The notes under the pieces were generated by a model that was not told where the DNA came from, did not search any database, and was given only the letters and a program-made list of their open reading frames with translations. Position numbers and translations under genes: made by a program. Positions 11,590-20,830 of a stretch of DNA of 64,000 nucleotides are shown in pieces. The stretch comes from Deltaproteobacteria bacterium (GTDB lineage Bacteria > Myxococcota > Kuafuiibacteriia > Kuafuiibacteriales > Kuafuiibacteriaceae): positions 1,706,001 to 1,770,000 of the forward strand of contig JACKEN010000001.1 of NCBI GenBank assembly GCA_020632995.1. Direction: 5' to 3'. Position 1 is the stretch's first letter. Every line of letters starts with the position of its first letter.

Positions 11590-12603
11590 TCAGACCCCGC
11601 CCGTCGCCTCGAGGTGCTTGCACGTCAGCTCGATCCCCTCCGCCACCGTCACCTTCGGGGTGTAGCCCAGGTCGCGCTGGGCCTTCTCGATGCTGAAGTA
11701 GTGGTGGGTGCACATGTAGCGGATCGCGAAGCGGGTCAGGCCGTCCTCGGGTGAGATGGTGCCCCCGCGGAGGGTGTCGAAGCCCTCCTTCACCGCGGCG
11801 ATCGCGTACACGATCTGGTGGGGGATCTTGCCCTTGATCGGCGGCAGGCCCAGCCGCGCCAACGTCGCCCGCACGAAGTCCCAGAACGGCATCGGCTCGC
11901 CGTTGGTGATGAAGTACGCGCTCCCCGCCACCGGGCTGCCGAGGCTGAGGCGCTCCTCGGCCGCGATCAGCGCGTCCACCAGGTTCGAGACGTAGGTGTA
12001 GTCGCTCATCCAGTTGCCGAGGCCCACCTGGAACTTCAGGCGCCCGCTCTTGGCGTGCTTGATCACCGCGGGGAGGAACCGCGTGTCGCCGGGGCCGAAG
12101 ATGACGTGGGGCCGAAGCGCGGTGGTGGCCACCCCACCCTCGCCGTTCGCCGCGAGCACCAGCTTCTCGGCCGCCACCTTGCTCGCCGCGTAGGGGGCGA
12201 GCTCCACCGTGGCGTAGGGCAGCGACTCGTCGCCGTTCTCGATGTCGCGCCCCTCGTACACCACGCTGCCACTCGAGACGTAGAGCAGCTTGCCGATGCC
12301 GTGTGCCTTGCACGCGTCCAGCACGTTCTTGGTGCCGTCGAGGTTGGCCCGATACACGAAGTCCTGCTGGTTCTGCTTGGTGTGCACCACGCTGGCGGCG
12401 TGGAAGACCACGTCCGCCCCGGCCAGGGCGTCCTTCATGCTCTGCGCGTCGGTGATGTCGCCGTGCACGTACTCGGCCTCGGTCGCGAACTTCGGCTCGG
12501 CGATGTCCACGATGCGGACCCGGTCTCCGCGGGCCAGGAGGGCCTCCACGAGGTGGCGTCCAACGAAGCCCCCTCCCCCGGTCACGACACTCAGCTTGGG
12601 CAT
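11590..12603 (-). CDS. NAD(P)-dependent 3-beta-hydroxysteroid dehydrogenase family, NSDHL-like
   Basis: The 337-residue extended short-chain dehydrogenase has the nucleotide motif TGGGGFVG (8-15), a Ser in the VSSGSVVYEG strand (110-113) and the catalytic YAASK pair (Tyr138, Lys142). Its conserved blocks follow the eukaryotic sterol-4-alpha-carboxylate 3-dehydrogenase NSDHL closely: NLDGTKNVLDACK, SSGSVVYEGRDIENGDESLPYA, TTALRPHVIFGPGD, FITNGEPMPFWDF and a late HHYFSIEKAQRDLGYTPK. NSDHL carries out the decarboxylating oxidation in sterol C-4 demethylation. The bacterial OleD (olefin synthesis) group is the main alternative. No other sterol or ole genes are in the window, so the substrate is inferred. 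A separate promoter is likely, as the upstream kinase gene ends 64 bases away. Confidence 0.85.
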   Translation of the reverse strand: MPKLSVVTGGGGFVGRHLVEALLARGDRVRIVDIAEPKFATEAEYVHGDITDAQSMKDALAGADVVFHAASVVHTKQNQQDFVYRANLDGTKNVLDACKAHGIGKLLYVSSGSVVYEGRDIENGDESLPYATVELAPYAASKVAAEKLVLAANGEGGVATTALRPHVIFGPGDTRFLPAVIKHAKSGRLKFQVGLGNWMSDYTYVSNLVDALIAAEERLSLGSPVAGSAYFITNGEPMPFWDFVRATLARLGLPPIKGKIPHQIVYAIAAVKEGFDTLRGGTISPEDGLTRFAIRYMCTHHYFSIEKAQRDLGYTPKVTVAEGIELTCKHLEATGGV

Positions 12604-12667
12604 GCCCCCGCGTCGGGGATCGCCACCCGTCTGTCAATCGCGGAGTGGCGGGCCCGACGGCCCGGCG

Positions 12668-14833
12668 TCAGCCCGGCGGGGCCGGCTCGTTGGCGCGACT
12701 CAGCACCTGGTCGATAGCGTCGAAGAGCTCCGCCGAGGTGAAGGGCTTTCGGAGGAAGGCGGAGGCCTCGTCGAGGTGCAGCGGCCGCTCGGTGTAGCCC
12801 GAGACGAAGACGGTGGGCACCGGCTGGCCGCGGGCCTCGCGGATCCGCGCCACCGCGTCCGGACCGAGCCCGTCGGGCATCATGACGTCGCACAGGATGA
12901 GGTCGAGCCTGGGGGCCGCGGCGCCCAGCCGCGCGGCCTCCTGCGCGCTCCCTGCCTCGAGGACCTCATGTCCAGCGCCTTGCAGGATGTGGCGGGCCAG
13001 CTGCCGGATCGCCGGCTCGTCGTCCACCGCCAGGACATGGAGCGTCTCGGTGGTCCGCCGCCAGTGGGCGCGAGCGCGCTTCGCGGTCGCGGGGCCGACG
13101 TAGCTCGGCAGCCACACCCTGAACCGGGACCCACGCCCCGGCTCGGACTCGGCGTCGACGACGCCCCCGTGGCGCCGCACGATGCTGTGCACCATCGCCA
13201 GGCCGAGGCCGGTGCCCTTGCCGGCCTTCTTGGTGGTGAAGAAGGGGTCGAAGACCCGGCGCAAGACCTCCGGCGACATCCCGTGGCCCTCGTCCTCCAC
13301 CACGAGCTCGATGCCCGGCGCCTCGCCGTCCACCGAGCGTCGCGCCGCGGGGGCCAGGGAGACGTTCAGCATACCACCGCCGGGCATGGCGTCCCGGGCG
13401 TTGATGCACAGGTTGACCAGCACCTGCCGCAGCTGGCCTCGATCCACCCGCACGTGCTGGAGGGGGCGCGCGATCTCGGTGGAGAGCTCCACGTTCGAGG
13501 GCAGCGCGGGGCGAACCAATGACAAGCTGTCCTGCACGAGGCGGCCGAGGTCGAGGACCTCGAGCACCTCGCCGGAGTGCTCCTGCCGCAGCGAGAGGAG
13601 CTGCCTCGTGAGGGTCGCGGCCTCCACCGCGGCGTCCTTGATCGAGTCGAGGAGCGGACCGTCGTCCTCCGCCCCATCGATGCAGTCCGCCGCCATCTGG
13701 ATGACCTGCAGGTAGTTGTTGAAGTCGTGGGCGACCCCGCTCGCCAGGGTGCCGATGGCGGTCATGACCTCCGCCCGGGCGAGGTCGTTGCGGACCTCCG
13801 TGAGGTCCCGCTCTCGGGCCTCGAGGAGCTGGGTGCGCTCGTCCTCCAGGCGTCGGCGCTCGTCCACGTCGGTCAGCGTGCCCGACATGTGATGCGCGCC
13901 GTCGCTCTGCCCGCGCAGGCGCATCCAGCGCGGGCCCTCGTCGAGCATGAGGCGCGCCTCGACGTCGACCTCCGAGGCGTCGAGCCCGGCCTGGAGCTTG
14001 GCCTGGTCGATGGGAGACAGCCGCGCCTCGAGCGCGGCCCAGCTACCCGCGTCCGACCCCAGGCCCGCCATGGCCTGGAACCGAGGCGAGAAGAACACCG
14101 CGCCGCTCCTTCGATCCCAGTCCCACAGCCCGTCCCGCGAGCCCGCCAGCGCCCGCTGGTGGCGGGCCTCGCTCTCCGCCAGCCGGTCGGTGATCACCTC
14201 GAGCTCTCGGACCTTGCTCCGGAGGCGCCCAAGGAGCGGCCCGAAGATCAGGAGGGCCTCCAGGAGCAGCGCGGTGAGGGTGCACAGCGCCAGCCCGACC
14301 TCGACCCTCCGGGTGCGCTGGATGCTGCCTTCGGACTGCGCCGAGAACGCGAACACCGCCCGGTCCATGGCGGGCAGGAAGGCGGCCGAGGCGTCGGAGG
14401 TCGGGGGGAGCCCGTCCCCTTCGGAGGCGCCATCCACCACGCGCTGCCCCGCCTCCACGAGGTCGGTGGCCGCGACGTCGAGGGCCGCGCGCTCCGTCGG
14501 GCTCAAGATGGACCTGAAGAACGAGAGGTCGTCCTCCATGAGCCGGTGGTGGCTCGCCGCGAGGGCCGCGAGGTCCGCGCGCAGCACCTCACGCTTGGCC
14601 TCGTCGCCCGCGCGGAGCTCCAGGGCGCTCCGGGCGATGCGCTGGCTCAGCATCCGCTGTCGGCCCGCCACGTTGATGATCTCCGCGTCGTGGAGCTGCT
14701 GGCCGAGGGTGTGCTGGATGATGAGCTGCGCGGTGAGGGTCAACGCGGCGATGATCCCGAGGGCCAGGCCGTAGCCCCGTCGCACCTGGCGGAACGAAGA
14801 CTCGCGGCCGCTGGTGCTGGGCTGGGTGGACAT
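12668..14833 (-). CDS. Hybrid sensor histidine kinase with PilJ-type sensor and receiver
   Basis: The 721-residue protein has membrane helices near 20-40 and 178-200 that bracket a periplasmic helical domain. That domain starts INVAGRQRMLSQRIARS, the hallmark of PilJ/NarX-type N-terminal sensor domains. A PAS segment (SRDGLWDWDRRSGAVFFSPRF, about 225-320) follows, then the phosphoacceptor box SGVAHDFNNYLQ (His369). The ATPase domain has NLCINARDAM, DEGHGMS and GTGLGLAMV. A C-terminal receiver (598-715) keeps Asp604/605, phospho-Asp649 and the FLRKPF lysine. All catalytic elements look intact. NarX-type domains often sense small anions or pilus state; the signal here is unknown. No separate output protein is adjacent. 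Confidence 0.9.
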   Translation of the reverse strand: MSTQPSTSGRESSFRQVRRGYGLALGIIAALTLTAQLIIQHTLGQQLHDAEIINVAGRQRMLSQRIARSALELRAGDEAKREVLRADLAALAASHHRLMEDDLSFFRSILSPTERAALDVAATDLVEAGQRVVDGASEGDGLPPTSDASAAFLPAMDRAVFAFSAQSEGSIQRTRRVEVGLALCTLTALLLEALLIFGPLLGRLRSKVRELEVITDRLAESEARHQRALAGSRDGLWDWDRRSGAVFFSPRFQAMAGLGSDAGSWAALEARLSPIDQAKLQAGLDASEVDVEARLMLDEGPRWMRLRGQSDGAHHMSGTLTDVDERRRLEDERTQLLEARERDLTEVRNDLARAEVMTAIGTLASGVAHDFNNYLQVIQMAADCIDGAEDDGPLLDSIKDAAVEAATLTRQLLSLRQEHSGEVLEVLDLGRLVQDSLSLVRPALPSNVELSTEIARPLQHVRVDRGQLRQVLVNLCINARDAMPGGGMLNVSLAPAARRSVDGEAPGIELVVEDEGHGMSPEVLRRVFDPFFTTKKAGKGTGLGLAMVHSIVRRHGGVVDAESEPGRGSRFRVWLPSYVGPATAKRARAHWRRTTETLHVLAVDDEPAIRQLARHILQGAGHEVLEAGSAQEAARLGAAAPRLDLILCDVMMPDGLGPDAVARIREARGQPVPTVFVSGYTERPLHLDEASAFLRKPFTSAELFDAIDQVLSRANEPAPPG

Positions 14834-15033
14834 CTCGCCTCGGCTGGAGTCCAGGATGCGAGCGGGTCATGGGGAGATCAACCCCATCCCCCGTTTGGGG
14901 ATCCTCCCGCGTCCCGGAATCGCCCGCATTGGATAACGGCGGACCACCGCGTCGCTGCTGCTCTTTCACACATGAGCACCCGTTCGCGCCCGAGGCGTCA
15001 TGCTTCGAGACACCGAGCATGCGGTCGGGCGCC
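14834..15033. promoter_or_regulatory. Leader region upstream of the hybrid kinase
   Basis: This 200-base gap lies between two leftward genes. It contains two small potential hairpins: TGGGG/CCCCA at 14870-14886 and ATCCCC/GGGGAT at 14886-14902. They share the base at 14886, so they would be mutually exclusive at the tip. Both fall in the probable 5' leader of the kinase mRNA. No clear promoter hexamers and no RNA gene were recognised. Confidence 0.25.
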
Positions 15034-16461
15034 TCAGTGCATGCCGTCGATCTGTCGCTCCAGCTCCTCCCGCATCGCCTTCTCCCGCCGCGCCCGCTCC
15101 GCCCTCGTCTCGACCTCGACCCTCACCTTCACCTTCACGTCCGCGTCGATGCGGAAGTACCGCGCCCAGGTCCCGTCCGGGCGCTGGCGGCTCACGCCGA
15201 GGTCGCTCCGCACCCGCGCCTGGAGCTTCGGCTCGAGGCACCGCGCGAACGCCTCGTCGCCGCCCCGGAACGAGAACTCGATCCCGTCGGCGTCCTTCTT
15301 GGCCACCGCCCCGACCTCGAGCGGGAAGGCGGCTTGCGCCTCGGAGCACTCGGTCGCGTCGCTCCGCACCATCTGCTCGAGCGCCTGGGCGAACCACCCC
15401 GCCTCGAAGTACGGCGTGACGGCCCGATGGCCCTGTGCGCGCAGCCGCCAGGTGCCGGCCCCGAAGTCCCTGAGCGCCTCCTGGATGTAGGTCGACAGGC
15501 ACGCGGCCACCTCGTCGTTCACCGGGCCCGTGCTGACCTTCGCCCGCGCCCCCTCGCCGCCGACCGTGACCTCGAACCGCACGTCCCGCACCACCGGCCC
15601 GGGCCGCGGCCAGCACCGCGCGCCGTGCGAGGTGATCTCCAGGGCGCGCACGCGTGCCTCGAGGATCTGCTGCGGATCGCGGATCCGAATGCGCGCGTCG
15701 AAGCTGTAGGTGGAGATGGGCCCGTCGTACGCGCCCCCGCCCCGCTCGACCCCGCTCGCCGCCTCGGCGAAGCACACGCTGAAGGGGTCCATGCTGCGCG
15801 TGGTGACCTCCGCGCGCCCGTCGCGGAGGCCAGCGACGTGGACCACGACCGAGGCGGGCGGGCGGTGCTCGCGCGCGCAGCGCAGGGTGATCGCGTCGGC
15901 GCTGGCCCCGAGCGCGCGCCGGGTGGACGCCTCGGTCGGCGGCGCCTCGTACGAGGGCTGGATCATGGCGAGCTCGTCGATGGTGAACCCGTGCGCCGTC
16001 GCCCACGCGAGCAGCTCGGGCATCGCGATCTCTTCGACGTACGCATACTCGAAGCGCGCGTTGATCTCGGCCGCGAGCGCGGGGTCGCCGGACTCCGCGA
16101 TCAGGTGCCCGACCGCGCAGCGGACCCCGCGGTCGTCGCTGAAGCGGGGGCGCCGCCCGGCGTAGCCGTCCTCGCCCCGGCGGGGGAACACCCCGCGCGC
16201 CCGATACGCCGCGAGGGCGTCCAGCAGGCGCGCGCGGGCCCGCCCCTGCGCCTCACTCAAACCTGGGCGATCACTCGCGCGGAGGCGCGCCTCGACGTAC
16301 GCGAGGTGCGTCGCGATCCGGGCCTCGCTCGGCACCTCCGAGCCAGGCGCGGTGCCGTACGCCGCGATCCAGGAGGCGTCGCCCAGGACCGCATTGATCG
16401 CGTCGGACGGCGGCGCTGCGGCGACGTGGAGGGCGAGCAGGGCAGGCACCAGCGGCGTCAT
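15034..16461 (-). CDS. Unknown exported protein with CAVG...IQPxY domain
   Basis: The start is placed at ATG 16461, which begins a signal peptide (TPLVPALLALHVAAA); the upstream in-frame extension is Arg-rich and looks like noise. The product is 475 residues. Residues 91-171 hold a recognisable conserved but uncharacterised module: VFPRR...RRPRFSDDRGVRCAVGHLI, then a Trp-containing helix, then GFTIDELAMIQPSY. I have seen this pattern in hypothetical secreted proteins of Bacteroidetes and Myxococcota. The C-terminal 290 residues are beta-rich with several cysteines (SVCF, RCWP, ACLS, ECSE, RCLE) and end in a charged helix. The gene follows a membrane protein gene by 19 bases, so the two are probably cotranscribed. 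Function unknown. Confidence 0.65.
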   Translation of the reverse strand: MTPLVPALLALHVAAAPPSDAINAVLGDASWIAAYGTAPGSEVPSEARIATHLAYVEARLRASDRPGLSEAQGRARARLLDALAAYRARGVFPRRGEDGYAGRRPRFSDDRGVRCAVGHLIAESGDPALAAEINARFEYAYVEEIAMPELLAWATAHGFTIDELAMIQPSYEAPPTEASTRRALGASADAITLRCAREHRPPASVVVHVAGLRDGRAEVTTRSMDPFSVCFAEAASGVERGGGAYDGPISTYSFDARIRIRDPQQILEARVRALEITSHGARCWPRPGPVVRDVRFEVTVGGEGARAKVSTGPVNDEVAACLSTYIQEALRDFGAGTWRLRAQGHRAVTPYFEAGWFAQALEQMVRSDATECSEAQAAFPLEVGAVAKKDADGIEFSFRGGDEAFARCLEPKLQARVRSDLGVSRQRPDGTWARYFRIDADVKVKVRVEVETRAERARREKAMREELERQIDGMH

Positions 16462-16480
16462 GCCGCCAAGGTAGCAGGCT

Positions 16481-17284
16481 TCAGGAGAGATGGTAGGCCG
16501 CGACCTCGAGCGGGTTCCCGATCTCGTCGTCCTCGTCCGCCCCATAGGCCAGGTCGGCGCTGACCTCGTGCTCGTCCGAGATCCCGGCCGAGGCGAGGCC
16601 CCACAGGCACCCCAGGAGCCAGAAGGGGATCATCCAGTCCCCCATGTAGATGTACTGGCGCGTGTGGTACAGCTCGTGTTTGAAAGGCGTCTTGCCCTTC
16701 CAGGTGTGCACGGTGAAGCCCACCGTGGTGGCGTGATAGCTGGTGCTGGACGGCTTGAACTCGGTGAAGAACACCCCGCCCGCGAAACCGGCCTTGCCGT
16801 CACCGAAGATCGCGTTGAACAGGCCGCCGAGCCAGATCAGGAACCCGACCCCCGAGGTCACCCAGGCGAAGGGGAGCTTGGCCGGGCACACCAGGAGCGA
16901 GAAGAAGATCTGGCCGGGGCCCAGCTTGGCCTCGATGTAGGCCGAGAGGTGGTCCCACGCCGCCGCCCACAGGGTGGCGCCGAGGCGGATGCCCGCCATG
17001 ACCCACAGGTAGGTCTCAGGGCTGCCCATCGCGTCCCGGAACCCGTCGGAGGCGAGCCAGAGCAACCCGGGGAGGCCGTGGGAGAACACGAAGAAGAACG
17101 CGGTGGCCCCGTTGGGGTCGGCCTGGGTCCCCAAGAAGAGGAGCGCCCCCGCGACCACCCCGATCAGGTAGTCGAAGACCAGCTCGCTCCAGCTGAAGGT
17201 CCAGCTGACGAGCATGTTGATGCCGGCCGACAGGAGCACCACCGCCGGCCAGAAGAGCAAGGCGACCACGAAGGCGTTGTCCAT
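16481..17284 (-). CDS. Putative membrane metalloprotease-like protein (HELYH)
   Basis: The 267-residue integral membrane protein has about five or six hydrophobic segments (5-27, 35-55, 60-78, 92-110, 125-160, 218-236). Between the last two lies FKHELYHTRQYIYMGDW, containing an HExxH motif (His203, Glu204, His207). A later NPLEVAAY segment near the C-terminus could supply a third, glutamate zinc ligand, as in gluzincin-type sites. The arrangement is suggestive of a membrane zinc protease, but I cannot name a family, and many similar proteins are annotated only as hypothetical. It sits between a DUF4124 gene and the CAVG-domain secreted protein, all leftward. If active, its substrate could be one of the neighbouring exported proteins; that is inference. 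Confidence 0.55.
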   Translation of the reverse strand: MDNAFVVALLFWPAVVLLSAGINMLVSWTFSWSELVFDYLIGVVAGALLFLGTQADPNGATAFFFVFSHGLPGLLWLASDGFRDAMGSPETYLWVMAGIRLGATLWAAAWDHLSAYIEAKLGPGQIFFSLLVCPAKLPFAWVTSGVGFLIWLGGLFNAIFGDGKAGFAGGVFFTEFKPSSTSYHATTVGFTVHTWKGKTPFKHELYHTRQYIYMGDWMIPFWLLGCLWGLASAGISDEHEVSADLAYGADEDDEIGNPLEVAAYHLS

Positions 17285-17366
17285 ACATGTCCCCCCAGGC
17301 CCGCAGTCGCGGGCCGACCCTCACTGCGATTCGCGGGGCGGGGGCGATCTGGGGCAGCGCCTCCGC

Positions 17367-18008
17367 TCAGCGCAGCCAGCCCGGCGGCACCCCCGCCTTG
17401 CGGGCATCCTCGGGCAGGTTCACCCAGCGCTCCTGGATCGCGGCGTCCACCTCGGCCTCCAGCTTCACCAGGGCCGCCTTGAGCTTCTCCATCTGCTCCG
17501 CCTCGCCCGGGAACAAGGTGAACGCGGGCTTGATCGCGATCGCGTTGTAGGCCTCCTGGGTCTTTCGGAACTCATTCAGCTTCTCGGCCAGGGTCTCGTT
17601 GGCCTTCTTGAGCCGCTCCTGCCAGTACCCGCGCTTCTTGTCCCGCTCCGCCTGGCGCCGGTCGATGTCCTGGAGCAGGGCGTCGATCTCCGCCATGCGC
17701 TTGGCGCGCTCCTCGGCCGCGAGCTTTGCGTCGGCCAGGCGCTTCTTCTCGGCCTCGGCCTCCCGGCGGGCGACCTCGTCCTTGCCCAGCATGTTCTCCT
17801 GGGCCCGCCTGCGCTCCGCCGCCTCCTCCTCGAGCTTGGCGTAGTGGGCGCGCCGCTGAGGTGGCAGGTCGGAGAGCTTGTCGGTGTAGATCACCGTGCC
17901 GTCGCCCTTGGTGTACTTGTAGACCTGCGCCTGGGCGTCCCCCGGAGCGGCCACGAGGACCACCGGGAGCGCCACGAGGGCAGACAGGAGCCAGGCCGCG
18001 CGTCGCAT
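17367..18008 (-). CDS. DUF4124 domain coiled-coil exported protein
   Basis: Start ATG 18008 gives a 213-residue protein with a signal peptide (AAWLLSALVALPVVLVAAPGDAQA). A short DUF4124 domain follows directly (QVYKYTKGDGTVIYTDKL), a small beta fold common in proteobacterial periplasmic proteins. The rest, from about residue 55 to 200, is a long charged coiled coil rich in Glu, Arg, Lys and Ala. It is probably periplasmic and may bridge or scaffold. The gene is divergent from xseA with only 51 bases between, where a CATAAT element (18013-18018, minus strand) could serve as its -10 box. The role is unknown. Confidence 0.75.
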   Translation of the reverse strand: MRRAAWLLSALVALPVVLVAAPGDAQAQVYKYTKGDGTVIYTDKLSDLPPQRRAHYAKLEEEAAERRRAQENMLGKDEVARREAEAEKKRLADAKLAAEERAKRMAEIDALLQDIDRRQAERDKKRGYWQERLKKANETLAEKLNEFRKTQEAYNAIAIKPAFTLFPGEAEQMEKLKAALVKLEAEVDAAIQERWVNLPEDARKAGVPPGWLR

Positions 18009-18059
18009 GCCCCGATTATGCCCGAAACCGGGCCCGATGGTGTAGGTTGCGGGGTCGGC
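18009..18059. promoter_or_regulatory. Short divergent promoter region, DUF4124 gene / xseA
   Basis: Only 51 bases separate the two divergent start codons. On the minus strand, CATAAT (18013-18018) resembles a -10 element, very close to the ATG at 18008, which would give an almost leaderless mRNA. No matching -35 hexamer is evident. The rightward xseA promoter may therefore lie inside the DUF4124 coding region. Confidence 0.3.
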
Positions 18060-19628
18060 ATGGCCCAGCTCCCCTTCACGTTCCGGGGCCAGACCCGGCC
18101 CGCGCCCGAGCCCCGGCCCGCGCCCGAGCAGGCCGAGCCGACCCAGGCGCCCGCCCCCGCCCCGGAGGCCGGCCCCACCGTCCTCGGGGTGTCCCAGCTG
18201 GTGCGTAGGCTCCGCGGGGCCCTCGAGGGGCAGTTCCCCGACGTCTGGGTCGGGGGCGAGGTCTCCAACTTCACCGCCCACCGCTCCGGCCACGCCTACT
18301 TCACCCTCAAGGATCGGCAAGCCAGCCTGCCGGTGGTGATGTTCGAGGATCAGCTCCGGCAGCTCCGCTTCCGCCCCCGCGACGGCATGGAGGTGGTGGC
18401 CCGGGGTCAGGTGACGGTGTGGCCGAAGGGCGGGCGGATGCAGCTGCAAGCCCGCTTGCTCGAGCCGCGGGGCCTGGGGGCGCTGCAGCAGGAGTTCGAG
18501 GACCGGGTGCAGAAGCTCCGGGCCGAGGGCCTCACCGACCCCGCGCGCAAGCGCCCCATCCCCCGCTTCCCCGCCGTGGTCGGGGTGGTGACCAGCCCGG
18601 GGAGCGCGGCGCTGCGCGACGTCGTGCGCACCGTCCTTCGGCGCGATCCGAAGGCCTGCCTGCGCCTGGCCTTCGCCCCGGTGCAGGGCCGGAGCGCGGC
18701 CTTCCACATCGTGAAGGCGCTCGAGCGCCTCGACGCCCGGGGCGGGTGCGACGTGATGCTCCTCGTGCGAGGCGGCGGCAGCGCCGAGGACCTGTGGTGC
18801 TTCAACGAGGAGGCGGTGGCCCGCGCCATCGTGGCCGCCCGCACCCCGGTGATCACCGGGGTGGGCCACGAGACCGACACCACCATCGCCGATCTCGTGG
18901 CGGACCTGCGGGCCTCCACCCCCACCGCGGCGGCGGAGCACGCGGTGCCCGAGCGGGCCGAGGTGGAGCGCGCGTTCGCCCAACAGCAAGCGCGCCTGCA
19001 TCGTGGCCTCGCCCACCACGTGCACGTGCTCGCCCGGCGCCTCCACGACCTCGAGGTGCGGCTGCCCGCCCCCGGCGCCCTGATCGCGCCCCACGCCCAG
19101 GCCCTCGACGCGCTCGACGCCCGGGCCGAGCGCGCGGTGGGCCGCCAGCTGGCTGCCCGCGCCAACACCCTCCGGGCCCTCGAGGCGCGGCTGGCCCAGG
19201 CCCGCCCCGCCGCCCGCCTCGCCCGCTCCGGCCAGGCCCTGGAGGGCCTCGCCCACCGCCTCCGCAAGGTGGGGGCCGGCGTGGGGCGGCGTCGGGCCGA
19301 GCTGCTGGTGCTGGAGCGGCGCCTGCGGCAGGCGTTCGGGCCCAATGATCTGGTCCGCCGCCACCAGCACCTCGACGCGCTCGAGGCGCGCCTCGCCGCC
19401 GCGCTCCGCCGGCACACCACCGCCGCAGACACCCGGCTGGCCCGAGCGGTGGGGCGCCTCGAGGCCCTGTCGCCCCTGGCGGTGCTGAGCCGCGGCTACG
19501 CCCTGGCCCGCGATCCCGAGGGTCGGGTCATCCGCGAGGCGGCGCAGGTCCGCCCCGGGCAGACGGTGCGGGTGCGCCTCCACGAGGGCGGGTTCACCGC
19601 CACCGTCGACACCGTCGACGACGGTTGA
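18060..19628 (+). CDS. xseA: Exodeoxyribonuclease VII large subunit
   Basis: ATG 18060 is preferred over far upstream in-frame starts, giving 522 residues. After a proline-rich N-terminus there is an OB-fold domain (FPDVWVGGEVSNFTAHRSGHAYFTLKD). The catalytic domain follows with VVGVVTSPGSAALRDVV, LLVRGGGSAEDLWCFNEEAVARAI and PVITGVGHETDTTIADLVADLRASTPTAAAE. The long coiled coil and C-terminal SPLAVLSRGYALAR segment are typical. With XseB it degrades single-stranded DNA from both ends to short oligonucleotides. It leads the xseA-xseB-ispA-tlyA run, a common bacterial arrangement. The first 45 residues are a Pro/Ala/Glu extension not needed for the fold. Confidence 0.96.
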   Translation: MAQLPFTFRGQTRPAPEPRPAPEQAEPTQAPAPAPEAGPTVLGVSQLVRRLRGALEGQFPDVWVGGEVSNFTAHRSGHAYFTLKDRQASLPVVMFEDQLRQLRFRPRDGMEVVARGQVTVWPKGGRMQLQARLLEPRGLGALQQEFEDRVQKLRAEGLTDPARKRPIPRFPAVVGVVTSPGSAALRDVVRTVLRRDPKACLRLAFAPVQGRSAAFHIVKALERLDARGGCDVMLLVRGGGSAEDLWCFNEEAVARAIVAARTPVITGVGHETDTTIADLVADLRASTPTAAAEHAVPERAEVERAFAQQQARLHRGLAHHVHVLARRLHDLEVRLPAPGALIAPHAQALDALDARAERAVGRQLAARANTLRALEARLAQARPAARLARSGQALEGLAHRLRKVGAGVGRRRAELLVLERRLRQAFGPNDLVRRHQHLDALEARLAAALRRHTTAADTRLARAVGRLEALSPLAVLSRGYALARDPEGRVIREAAQVRPGQTVRVRLHEGGFTATVDTVDDG

Positions 19629-19660
19629 CCGGCCCGGCGGCGGGCGGCACAAGCGCTGCC

Positions 19661-19905
19661 ATGACCGAGAGCAAGCCCGCCCGCTTCGAGCACCTGGTGG
19701 CTCGGCTGGAGGAGATCGTGGAGCGCCTGGAGTCCGACGAGCTCTCCCTCGAGGAGGCGCTCGACGCCTACCAGGAGGGAGTCGCGCTGGCCCAGGAGGG
19801 GCACACCCGCCTGAAGGACGCGGAGCGCCGCATCGAGGAGGTCACCCAGCGCGGCCAGCTGCGCCCGGTGGCGGGGGCCGAGCTGGGGGCCGAGGGAGAC
19901 CTGGA

Positions 19906-19909
<4 letters not shown>
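19661..19909 (+). CDS. xseB: Exodeoxyribonuclease VII small subunit
   Basis: ATG 19661 gives an 82-residue protein, the usual size for XseB. The characteristic helical pair FEHLVARLEEIVERLESDELSLEEALDAYQEGVALAQ is complete, followed by a Glu/Arg-rich tail. An in-frame TTG at 19625 would add 12 residues but is less likely. The stop overlaps the GTG of ispA (GTGA, 19906-19909), indicating coupling. It associates in several copies with XseA. Confidence 0.95.
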
Positions 19910-20802
<893 letters not shown>

Positions 20803-20830
20803 AGGCCGCCTTGCACCGGCGGAGCGGGCG

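Noticed and set aside
14834..15033. Riboswitch or small RNA in the leader
   Set aside because: Only two short hairpins are visible and no known aptamer motif or terminator-antiterminator arrangement could be matched.
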